A stretch of 29,735 nucleotides of DNA from Candidatus Helarchaeota archaeon (lineage in GTDB: Archaea; Asgardarchaeota; Lokiarchaeia; Helarchaeales; HEL-GB-A): positions 1 to 29,735 of the forward strand of contig JAEOSY010000546.1 in the NCBI GenBank assembly GCA_016840125.1, in the 5' to 3' direction. The translations under genes were made by a program, and so were the position numbers. Below, piece after piece: positions 23,746-29,735 of this stretch (positions are counted from its first letter, which is position 1; each line of letters begins with the position of its first letter). Under the pieces are notes generated by a model. The model searched no databases. It saw only the letters and a program-made list of their open reading frames with translations, and was not told where the DNA came from.

Positions 23746-23904
23746 TTATTCTTTTAACTTTTTACTGATTTGCATATCTCTTTTGAGCATATCTCGGATG
23801 GCGACTCGAATTACTTCACTTCGACAGGGATAGAATCCATTTTCTACCATATTTTCAATGGCTTTTAAATACATTATAGGGAGATGAACTGGACATACAA
23901 TCAT
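23746..23904 (-). CDS. Ribbon-helix-helix (CopG/NikR-type) DNA-binding protein
   Basis: The chosen start is ATG at 23904 because GAGGTAG lies ~7 nt upstream; the open frame extends 31 codons further but lacks a better site. The 52-aa product starts with the strand IVCPVHLPIMY, then helix 1 LKAIENMVENG, the turn FYPCRSE, and helix 2 VIRVAIRDMLKRD, which is the common archaeal RHH pattern. RHH proteins act as dimers on operator repeats. Its position between the small zinc-ribbon gene and the ubiquitin cluster suggests it could control one of them, but no operator was identified. Confidence 0.75.
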   Translation of the reverse strand: MIVCPVHLPIMYLKAIENMVENGFYPCRSEVIRVAIRDMLKRDMQISKKLKE

Positions 23905-24117
23905 TTTCACTACCTCGACCGAGTAAAAGAGTTTTAATCTTTTACTACTTTCATGTCTAAATTGATTTTCTACAGTTTTTAGTGTGTATATTCCCAAGAG
24001 AATACCCCACTTTCAATGTAAAATTAATAAAAAGACAATTATCATATTATGGTAGATTTAGAATTGATAAATACACAATTATAGACAATTTAATTATGGA
24101 TAATATGGTGGTAATCC

Positions 24118-24360
24118 ATGAGTAAAGTAATGACAGTCAGGGTGAGGATGACGGATGGAAGTGAGGAACGGTTTCTAGTTCCAAAAATTGCAAAAATACG
24201 AGAGGTAAAACAGTTAATCGAGCAGAAAAGGAAAATTCCAACAGATCGGCAGCGGTTAGTTTATGGTGGTAAAGTTTTAGATGATTCTAATTCTCTAAAA
24301 GCGTTGGGATTTCAGAATGAGGGAGTTATTTTCTGTGTTGTTAGATCGATTGCGGGGTAA
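24118..24360 (+). CDS. Ubiquitin-like modifier ending Ala-Gly
   Basis: The 80-aa product aligns with ubiquitin along its length. The closest stretch is PTDRQRLVYGGKVLDDSNSL (41-60), which matches the human segment [20 protein letters not shown]; Val48 is at the Ile44 position and Lys52 at the Lys48 position. Lys31 aligns with Lys27 and Lys37 with Lys33, while the Lys63 position is Asn67. The protein ends CVVRSIAG and stops, so the usual C-terminal di-glycine is Ala-Gly with no tail. A terminal Gly is preserved, as in UFM1 or Atg8, so activation is still possible without proteolysis. GGTGGT upstream is the likely ribosome-binding site. The E1 gene begins 5 bp after the stop. Confidence 0.9.
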   Translation: MSKVMTVRVRMTDGSEERFLVPKIAKIREVKQLIEQKRKIPTDRQRLVYGGKVLDDSNSLKALGFQNEGVIFCVVRSIAG

Positions 24361-24365
24361 TTTTT

Positions 24366-25610
24366 TTGGATGAGGATCGTTATGATCGTCAGCAGCGAAT
24401 CTGGGGGGAGAAGGGTCAAACGCGCCTTTCAGAAGCTCGAATATTAATTGCAGGGGCAGGGGGCGTTGGGTCGGAAATTATCAAGAATTTAGCGCTTCTA
24501 GGTATTGGCACCCTTATAATTATTGATATGGATCTCATTGAACTCTCGAATTTGAATAGGCAGTTGCTCTTTCGAAAGGCGGATATTGGCAAATATAAGG
24601 CAGAGGTCGCGGCGAAAATGGCCCAAGATTTTAACGAAGAGGTTAAGGTCCAATTCTTCAATAAAAAGATGCAAGACGTACCAATTGAGATTTATAAGGA
24701 TGCAGATCTGTTTATTTCCGCACTGGATAATATCCCCGCAAGAATCTTTTTAAATCAGAAGGCAGTCCTCTTGAAGAAGCCCATGATTGATGGGGGTTCA
24801 GAAGGTTTTTATGGGCATGTGCAAGTTTTTTTGCCACAGATATCACCTTGCCTCTTATGTCATGATATTTGGTCAAGATCAGAGGAGAAATTCAAGTGCA
24901 CATATGCAGTCCATCCCAGAACACCTCTGGATTGTGTTCTTGAGGGGCGAGATAAGTTTTATCTCGAGTTTCATCGACTCCCTGACTCTGAAAATAAGGA
25001 AGATTTAGATAAAGTCTACGATTATGCAGTTGCACACGCCAAGAAATACGCTATCAGCGGAGTATCTCTGAATACCGTAAAAGACTTTGTGAAGGGGACA
25101 GTTGCAGCTCTGGTTACAACCAATGCAGTTATTGGAGCAATAATGACGACCGAATGCCTCAAGATCCTATTAAAGGGTGTTTCAGTCGAAGACATCGAGT
25201 TAAGCCCTTTGAGTTATTATCAATTTAATGGGTTAACCGAAGCAGGTTGGTCGATCCCTCTTGAAAGAAATGAGAAATGTCCAGTATGTGGTATTAAACA
25301 ATTGGACATTCAAATTCCTCCTACAATTCCCTTACTGCAGTTTATTCAACAATTAGAAAAACAACTGACCTTCGAATTAAAGGCACCACTCCTCTTGAAA
25401 GAAGGGGTTATTCTCTATCGAGATGCGTCTGCTCTGAAGGGGAAACCGATTCCACAAAGCGAATTAGATAGGCTTAAGGGGAATGAGGTTAAATCAGTGA
25501 ATGAATTTTTTAATAATAGTGAATCTCTATTCTTACAAGATGAATTACTAGGTATTGAACTCTGGATCAATGTAAAATTCATGAATCAAAATCAGGGTGG
25601 TTTGGTGTAA
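24366..25610 (+). CDS. Ubiquitin-activating E1-like enzyme
   Basis: The 414-aa product starts with TTG at 24366; the nearby ATG at 24370 is out of frame. DRYDRQQRIWG opens the adenylation domain, followed by the ATP loop ILIAGAGGVGSEI (26-38), IDMDLIELSNLNRQLLF (adenylation Asp, Arg), and SALDNIPARIFLN. The zinc site is PCLLC (162, 165) with CPVC (305, 308). The candidate catalytic Cys is Cys178 in KCTYAVHPRTPLDCV, parallel to the Uba3/Uba2 CTIxxxPRxPxHC motif. Residues ~315-405 look like the ubiquitin-fold domain that recruits E2. The chain ends NQNQGGLV. It should adenylate the terminal Gly of the modifier and hand it to the E2 encoded immediately after. It resembles Uba2/Uba3-type halves more than MoeB. 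Confidence 0.92.
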   Translation: MDEDRYDRQQRIWGEKGQTRLSEARILIAGAGGVGSEIIKNLALLGIGTLIIIDMDLIELSNLNRQLLFRKADIGKYKAEVAAKMAQDFNEEVKVQFFNKKMQDVPIEIYKDADLFISALDNIPARIFLNQKAVLLKKPMIDGGSEGFYGHVQVFLPQISPCLLCHDIWSRSEEKFKCTYAVHPRTPLDCVLEGRDKFYLEFHRLPDSENKEDLDKVYDYAVAHAKKYAISGVSLNTVKDFVKGTVAALVTTNAVIGAIMTTECLKILLKGVSVEDIELSPLSYYQFNGLTEAGWSIPLERNEKCPVCGIKQLDIQIPPTIPLLQFIQQLEKQLTFELKAPLLLKEGVILYRDASALKGKPIPQSELDRLKGNEVKSVNEFFNNSESLFLQDELLGIELWINVKFMNQNQGGLV

Positions 25611-26084
25611 TTGGCGGAGTCGCGTTTAGCTGCCGAATTTAAAAAGATCGAAAAAGAATTACCATTTTTTGCGCCAGTTGAGGGCGATTTACGACATTAT
25701 CGTGGCTGGATTGTAGGACCTTCTAACTCACCTTATAAAGATCGCTTCTTTCAACTGGAGATCAGATTACCCCAAGATTATCCATTTGAACCCCCGATTG
25801 TTCGCTTTTTGACCCCCGTCTGGCATCCTAACATCGCACCTGCCACGGGGGAGATCTGTAATGATATCCTAAAGATCTCAGGAGAAAGTAAATACACCTG
25901 GTCTCCTGGATCTGACATTGTTTCCGTAGTTATGAATATAATCGCCATGCTCGGAGGCGTTTTCAACATTCAAAGTCCATTAAATGATGTAGCAGCAAAC
26001 GACTTTCTTAAATCAAAAGGTATATTTGATAAAAAAGCAAGTCATTGGGCCCAAGATTATGGAAAAGAGGCGCCCTTTTTATGA
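25611..26084 (+). CDS. Ubiquitin-conjugating E2-like enzyme
   Basis: The 157-aa product begins with TTG immediately after the E1 stop codon (0 bp gap), so translation is probably coupled. UBC-fold elements are in order: YRGWIVGPSNSPYKDRFFQLEIRLP (30-54), YPFEPPIVRFLTPVWHPN (57-74) with the HPN motif, and GEICNDILK with catalytic Cys83 (family ICLDIL). Trp97 in the WSP motif, GGVFNIQSPLND (115-126) and AANDFLK follow. All key residues are present. The expected role is to accept the modifier as a thioester from the E1 and pass it to substrate lysines, with or without an E3. Confidence 0.93.
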   Translation: MAESRLAAEFKKIEKELPFFAPVEGDLRHYRGWIVGPSNSPYKDRFFQLEIRLPQDYPFEPPIVRFLTPVWHPNIAPATGEICNDILKISGESKYTWSPGSDIVSVVMNIIAMLGGVFNIQSPLNDVAANDFLKSKGIFDKKASHWAQDYGKEAPFL

Positions 26085-26565
26085 AATAGTGAGAGTTGTT
26101 GTTAGAGTGGAAACTGTAATAGTGCATAAAGGAGCATTAAAAAAAATCAAGAAGATTTCGAAAGCTCGATATGAGAAAGAGGAAAAAGAGGTTATTGGAT
26201 TTCTCATCGGATATTTTCATGAAGATTCCATTGAAGTCAAGGATATTGTCATCCCCGAACAGAAAGCGACTTCGACGTATGTTGAAGTGGAAGAAGAGGT
26301 ATCTCTTGTTAATGCTCTAATTAAATCCAACAAAAAAGGAACTAATAAGGTTTGGTGCGTTGGATATTTCCACAGTCACCCTGGGTACAGAGCGTTTCTT
26401 TCGGCGACGGATATAGAAACTCAAATAATTTGGCAGAGAGTTAATCCTAGAAATATTGCACTTGTTTATGACCCAGTCAATGAAGAAGCAAAAGCATTCA
26501 GGATTGATGAGGAGGGGGATTCTTTTAAGGAAATTGAACTTTCAATAAAAATAAGAAATATTTAA
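26059..26565 (+). CDS. Rpn11-like JAMM/MPN+ metalloprotease (deubiquitinase-like)
   Basis: The start is uncertain. In-frame ATGs at 26026 and 26059 lie inside the E2 gene, and GTG codons at 26089 or 26107 would avoid the overlap; the MPN fold needs sequence only from about 26100. The JAMM zinc site is complete: a Glu in EKEVIGFLIGYF, then GYFHSHPGYRAFLSATDIETQ, which contains H-S-H-P-G-x6-S-x2-D, the Rpn11-type signature. All catalytic ligands are present, so it should be an active isopeptidase that removes the modifier or trims precursors. It completes a modifier-E1-E2-JAMM cluster like those described in Caldiarchaeum and Asgard archaea. A degraded relative lies 750 bp downstream. Confidence 0.9.
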   Translation: MEKRRPFYEIVRVVVRVETVIVHKGALKKIKKISKARYEKEEKEVIGFLIGYFHEDSIEVKDIVIPEQKATSTYVEVEEEVSLVNALIKSNKKGTNKVWCVGYFHSHPGYRAFLSATDIETQIIWQRVNPRNIALVYDPVNEEAKAFRIDEEGDSFKEIELSIKIRNI

Positions 26566-26915
26566 TTTTACTAACAGAATAATTATGAAAATATCTTTTT
26601 TAATTTATACTGCTAATAAAAATGATTTTCGCATCAATTCAGGTTCTTTATAAATAGGTGTGTCCTAATACCTTTTTTTAAATCCCAAGATCTGTGAATG
26701 AATAGTATCTATGTGTCCTAGACCTTTGTATTTTGAGTTTATATGCTCAATTTCATAAAGTATACATGTTAAGGTGATAGTTTTGAAGTTAAAATTTTTA
26801 AAATCTAACATATTTCCAACATTTATCCTTTATTAGAAAGTAATTAAGAAATTAGCACAAGTAATTCCAGTATTTTTGGAAGTAAATATCAGTCGAAAAT
26901 GGAGGTTTTAGTGTC
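26566..26915. other. Intergenic region downstream of the JAMM gene
   Basis: These 350 bp are AT-rich and hold no gene that I can support. Two similar 17-bp elements (GTGTCCTAATACCTTTT at 26659 and GTGTCCTAGACCTTTGT at 26713) are spaced 54 bp apart, and a small inverted repeat TTGAG-8-CTCAA lies near 26733-26750. They may be regulatory or chance. Confidence 0.45.
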
Positions 26916-27080
26916 ATGGTTGAAAATACTGAATATCCTGATGATAATGAGTATCCTGAAGAGCCAGATAAAGGGGATGACGCCCCGAATCCCTATGAGG
27001 ACGAGCTGGAACCTGATGAGCGAGATTCGGACTATAATCCTAATAAGGAGCTTTTAAAGCCAGAGGAGCGAAAAAATTGA
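26916..27080 (+). CDS. Acidic small protein, 54 aa
   Basis: An ATG with GGAGG 10 nt upstream opens a 54-codon frame of very acidic sequence (MVENTEYPDDNEYPEEPDKG, then DDAPNPYEDELEPDERD), ending LLKPEERKN. It is probably intrinsically disordered. Tandem-like NEYPEEP/NTEYPDD motifs are noticeable. No family is recognised. The clear ribosome-binding site and position downstream of the ubiquitin-like cluster suggest a real small protein, perhaps an accessory or adaptor, but the function is unknown. Confidence 0.55.
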   Translation: MVENTEYPDDNEYPEEPDKGDDAPNPYEDELEPDERDSDYNPNKELLKPEERKN

Positions 27081-27141
27081 TTGATGAATTATAAAAAAAG
27101 AGGAGATAAGAGTTTTTTAAATCAGATTGTAACTGAAACAG

Positions 27142-27276
27142 TTAATCTTCTAGTCGATGAATGAAATTAATTAGGTCGAACATCTGTTTTTCAATTTCAG
27201 GTCTTTTGTGTGTTTTTATATGGAAATCCAAAGTATCCTTCCTGCGTTTTATTTCGTATTCCTTAATAGCGGTCAT
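27142..27276 (-). CDS. Possible small protein or gene remnant, 44 aa
   Basis: The frame MTAIKEYEIKRRKDTLDFHI continues to a helical ending QMFDLINFIHRLED. It looks protein-like (amphipathic, charged), but no ribosome-binding site is clear and the frame continues 24 codons upstream through sequence that opposes the JAMM remnant. It may be a truncated gene end joined to that remnant. Confidence 0.3.
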   Translation of the reverse strand: MTAIKEYEIKRRKDTLDFHIKTHKRPEIEKQMFDLINFIHRLED

Positions 27277-27309
27277 CGTACAACATCTCACATTTTTTTG
27301 ACACAAGTA

Positions 27310-27474
27310 GTGAGTGCTACGGACATTGAAACACAGGAGAATTGGCAAAAGGTGAATCCCAGAAATATCGCGTTAGTGTATGATCCCGTGCATGATGAAG
27401 TGAAGGCGTTTAGAATAAAAAGAGAGGAAGATACGTTTAAGGAAGTTGATATCCCAGTTAAAATTCAGAATTAG
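27310..27474 (+). pseudogene. 3' remnant of a second JAMM protease gene
   Basis: The frame encodes SATDIETQENWQKVNPRNIA and on to VKIQN, closely matching the C-terminal third of the JAMM product (SATDIETQIIWQRVNPRNIA onward). The third-position differences show an older duplication. Upstream the HxHPG part is not preserved; only a TSH at the right spacing can be made out, so the first zinc His would be lost. No start or N-terminal domain is left. The whole frame may open at 27208, but the residues there are unrelated. Confidence 0.75.
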
Positions 27475-27821
27475 AGGGGTAGTGGGAAAACTTCTGGAAC
27501 CAGATGACTGAACCCATATTTGTTAAACTGAAATATCATCTTAGTTTTCTTGCAATGGGCGTAATGGGTTGTTTCGATATGATCACAGTAAGCCTTTTGT
27601 TCCCAGTCCTTCAAGATATCACGCACAATTTTGTGAATGATTCTAAATTGTGTTTTGGGCGCTCCTAGCTTCTTCATCATCACTTTTGTGGTACTTGAGG
27701 AGGTGAAAACATCGCTATTCCATTTCAGATTCGTATCAGAAATATAATCTTTCATTAAAGATTCAATATTATTAACCAGTTCTGTTTTTTTGGTGGGGGG
27801 CACATCCATCACACTCTTCAC
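27471..27821 (-). CDS. Hypothetical protein, 116 aa
   Basis: Either a GTG at 27821 or an ATG at 27809 (MDVPPTKKTELV) starts this frame; a TATA-like element just upstream favours a near-leaderless ATG. The 112-116-aa protein looks helical in its first two thirds (STTKVMMKKLGAPKTQFRIIHKIVRDILKDWEQKAYCDHI could be a winged-helix-like segment). It has a Cys/His-containing C-terminal part (THYAHCKKTKM) that is too sparse for a zinc finger. I do not recognise the family. Its 3' end overlaps the JAMM remnant's stop codon by 4 bp, and it lies 81 bp downstream of the RING-like membrane protein gene on the same strand. Confidence 0.5.
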   Translation of the reverse strand: MKSVMDVPPTKKTELVNNIESLMKDYISDTNLKWNSDVFTSSSTTKVMMKKLGAPKTQFRIIHKIVRDILKDWEQKAYCDHIETTHYAHCKKTKMIFQFNKYGFSHLVPEVFPLPL

Positions 27822-27823
27822 GG

Positions 27824-27837
27824 ATTATATAATATAT
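27824..27837 (-). promoter_or_regulatory. TATA-like element for the 116-aa gene
   Basis: On the minus strand the sequence reads ATATTATATAAT with its centre about 22-26 bp before the ATG at 27809, the expected distance for a leaderless archaeal start. Confidence 0.45.
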
Positions 27838-27902
27838 GGTTTCGAGGATATATATACCCTGCCCTCTAATTCCCTTTTAAAGAAATATGATTCAGAGAAC
27901 TC

Positions 27903-29735
27903 TTATTCAGTTGATATTTTTAACTTAAAGGTGCTGGTGTTGCCACATTTAAAGCACTCGGGAGCTTTTTTTCGGTGATACCATTTCTCTAAGTGTTCCG
28001 TGCATGCAATAGCTCCGCAATTTGAACATTCCCAAATCTCATCATTTAGAGGATCCAAAAGTTCATGCATTATTTCACACTTAAAGACCTTCTGCTCTTC
28101 ACTCAAATTGTTTAATTTATCATAGACTTTTTCTTTTGTAGTATTCCAATCGCGTAAAAGAATCATCAGGTGAGGTGTTTTTAGGTCGAAAGGTAAGAGA
28201 TCAATCCAATCCTTTATTTCATTGTCAATGCGATTGATTTTCCAAACGGTTTTTGAAAATAAAATGTTTAAGGGGGTGAGCTTTTCGCTGGGGTCGGTTA
28301 TGGTATCGGGCTTTTTGTATTTATTAATCTCAACAACAGATTCAGAGAAAAACTTGGCTGAACTGCCTTTAATTAATCGGAAGAGGCGATAGATGGGTTG
28401 GACAAATTCATCAAGCTTGAGATTTATCGCCTCTAATTCAGAAGGAAGAGCTTGAATGAATTCCTTCCATTTATCATATAACTCCTGAATTGAAAACTCC
28501 TTATGAGCCTGGTAAAATTCTTCGATTTTTCGCTCATCGTTTTCTAAGAGGGAATTGAAATAAGTGAATTTCTCTTCAATAAATGAGTTTACATTTAAGA
28601 TTTCGGCCTCTTCAGAGCTGATATAACGCAGTACGTCTTCATATATTACACTTTCGAGCTTTTTTAATCGTTTTTGTAGTGTATCATAATTCCATTTTAT
28701 GAAATTTTGAGCAAAGCTTATCGAGCTCATGAGTTCCGCACGGAATTTTTCGATCTTCAGATCGAATTCATTTTTAACAGAAAAATACTGCTCTTTTTTA
28801 GTTTTTAGTAGATACTTATAGCCTCTATCTTTTGGTAGGGGTAACTTTTGGCTCCAATTTTCTGCATTTTTAATCCATTCATCGGTTTCTTTGAAAAGGG
28901 TCTCTAAGGCATCAATATTTTTTTCGATTACCTTAACTTTCCTTTCAATGAGAAGTTGATCGATTTCTTGTGCAAATTTTTCATATTTTTGTTGAAATTT
29001 GTTGATATTTTTGGCGAGGATCTCATCAAACGCAGCGAGAGGGAATTCCACTACTTGAGTGGTTTTCACTTGTTCTATATAAATAGGATATTTATTAAAC
29101 AAAATCCCATGCAGGGTATCTAACGATATCTTCGTATTAGCAACTTTTTTATGAAAACTAGTTATTTCATTGGATAATTTATCCTCTGGATTAATGACAT
29201 CATACTTTTTGTAAATATAATCCAATTTTGCAGTAAAGTCGCCTTCAATTCTTTTAATCGCAGCAGATAACTGTGTCAATCCGAGGTATTCCTTCAGAGT
29301 TTGGTATCTATGTTTATCTGTCATCTGTTTTTTCATTTCTCTTGGAACCCACTCAAATTCCAAAAGATTATCTATTTTCAACTCAATGGTATTGATATCA
29401 CTCAAAACAATTTCAACATCGGACAATCGAATGTCAAAAAACATCTTAAACGCTTCTTTCTCGTTTAAAAATTGCAGTTCCTGTTTCCGTCGTTTTCGTT
29501 TTGAATACAGAATACGCCCCGAATACGTTGAAATCCCTATCACCGTTCCAATACTCACTAGTATTATGATTAAATTGATGGGGTTGAATTGAACTACAAA
29601 TTCTGTAATATCTGACTGGAAAATGTTCCCTTCATGATCAATAGCAATGATCTGATAATACACGCTTGCACCAGTAGGCTGTGTTTCAATAATCCCCCAA
29701 CCATTGGTGGTTATATTGAGAAGATCCCAATCAAT
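27903..29735 (-). CDS. Membrane-anchored coiled-coil protein with C-terminal RING/B-box-like zinc domain, 5'-truncated
   Basis: The frame is open to the window edge, so the N-terminus is missing (610 codons visible). The first visible ~40 residues (WGIIETQPTGASVYYQIIAI) look like the end of a fibronectin-III/Ig-like extracellular domain. Next is a transmembrane helix (NLIIILVSIGTVIGISTYSG), a basic stop (KRKRRK), then ~500 residues of cytosolic helices and coiled coil. The last 58 residues carry an eight-ligand zinc pattern: C-x3-H-x12-C-x2-C-x4-C-x2-H-x12-C-x2-C, with CGAIACTEHLEKW resembling the RING phrase CGHxFCxxCLxxW. The His after CG is Ala and the sixth ligand is His, so it is a divergent RING or B-box-like cross-brace. 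It is a plausible E3 partner for the E1-E2 cluster 2-4 kb away (inference). Confidence 0.72.
   Translation of the reverse strand: MDWDLLNITTNGWGIIETQPTGASVYYQIIAIDHEGNIFQSDITEFVVQFNPINLIIILVSIGTVIGISTYSGRILYSKRKRRKQELQFLNEKEAFKMFFDIRLSDVEIVLSDINTIELKIDNLLEFEWVPREMKKQMTDKHRYQTLKEYLGLTQLSAAIKRIEGDFTAKLDYIYKKYDVINPEDKLSNEITSFHKKVANTKISLDTLHGILFNKYPIYIEQVKTTQVVEFPLAAFDEILAKNINKFQQKYEKFAQEIDQLLIERKVKVIEKNIDALETLFKETDEWIKNAENWSQKLPLPKDRGYKYLLKTKKEQYFSVKNEFDLKIEKFRAELMSSISFAQNFIKWNYDTLQKRLKKLESVIYEDVLRYISSEEAEILNVNSFIEEKFTYFNSLLENDERKIEEFYQAHKEFSIQELYDKWKEFIQALPSELEAINLKLDEFVQPIYRLFRLIKGSSAKFFSESVVEINKYKKPDTITDPSEKLTPLNILFSKTVWKINRIDNEIKDWIDLLPFDLKTPHLMILLRDWNTTKEKVYDKLNNLSEEQKVFKCEIMHELLDPLNDEIWECSNCGAIACTEHLEKWYHRKKAPECFKCGNTSTFKLKISTE

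Overview
The window reads as a chromosomal segment of an Asgard archaeon (Promethearchaeota), probably from a metagenome-assembled or enrichment genome. It is AT-rich and gene-dense, with many TTG and GTG starts. It combines archaeal features (ribbon-helix-helix regulator, eL33, TATA-like elements) with several eukaryotic-signature families: a gelsolin-like domain, V4R/TRAPP-like proteins, a complete ubiquitin-conjugation cluster, proline-rich proteins and a RING/B-box-like membrane protein. I cannot choose between Lokiarchaeia, Thorarchaeia and related classes from the sequence alone. No rRNA, tRNA, CRISPR array, integrase or transposase was recognised.

Layout. 1-4.9 kb: the end of a SAM methyltransferase, a gelsolin-domain/coiled-coil protein, an unknown helical protein, a dolichol-kinase-family membrane protein and an alpha/beta hydrolase. 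5.0-9.5 kb: a HAD phosphatase fused to a large unknown helical region, a zinc-ribbon protein, two adjacent V4R/TRAPP-like genes, a four-helix membrane protein and a divergent ubiquitin-like protein ending Gly-Gly-Leu. 9.8-15.2 kb: two unknown proteins (one tail-anchored), a 38-codon small ORF, an ARPP-1-like protein overlapping a winged-helix regulator, and a protein with a possible GIFT/glutamine-amidotransferase-like domain. 15.3-18.6 kb: a Trm9-like methyltransferase, then divergent phosphofructokinase (PPi-type active-site residues) and class II aldolase genes.

18.7-23.4 kb: two proline-rich proteins on opposite strands, one with a coiled coil and a WH2-like motif, the other membrane-anchored with a 69-bp tandem repeat. 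Between them lie eL33, a methyltransferase and a chimeric locus in which the 3' ends of relatives of both proline-rich genes are joined head to head. One half of that locus is a 243-bp near-identical duplication.

24.1-29.7 kb: ubiquitin-like modifier, E1, E2 and an Rpn11-like JAMM protease, packed tightly with TTG starts. Downstream are an acidic small protein, a remnant of a second JAMM gene, a small unknown protein and a membrane-anchored coiled-coil protein with a C-terminal RING/B-box-like zinc domain, which runs off the right edge. The first four form a plausible conjugation/deconjugation pathway. The membrane protein is the best local candidate for a missing E3, and the second ubiquitin-like protein at 9.2 kb may use or compete for the same enzymes. 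The gelsolin-like and proline-rich proteins suggest, by inference only, an actin/profilin-related theme.
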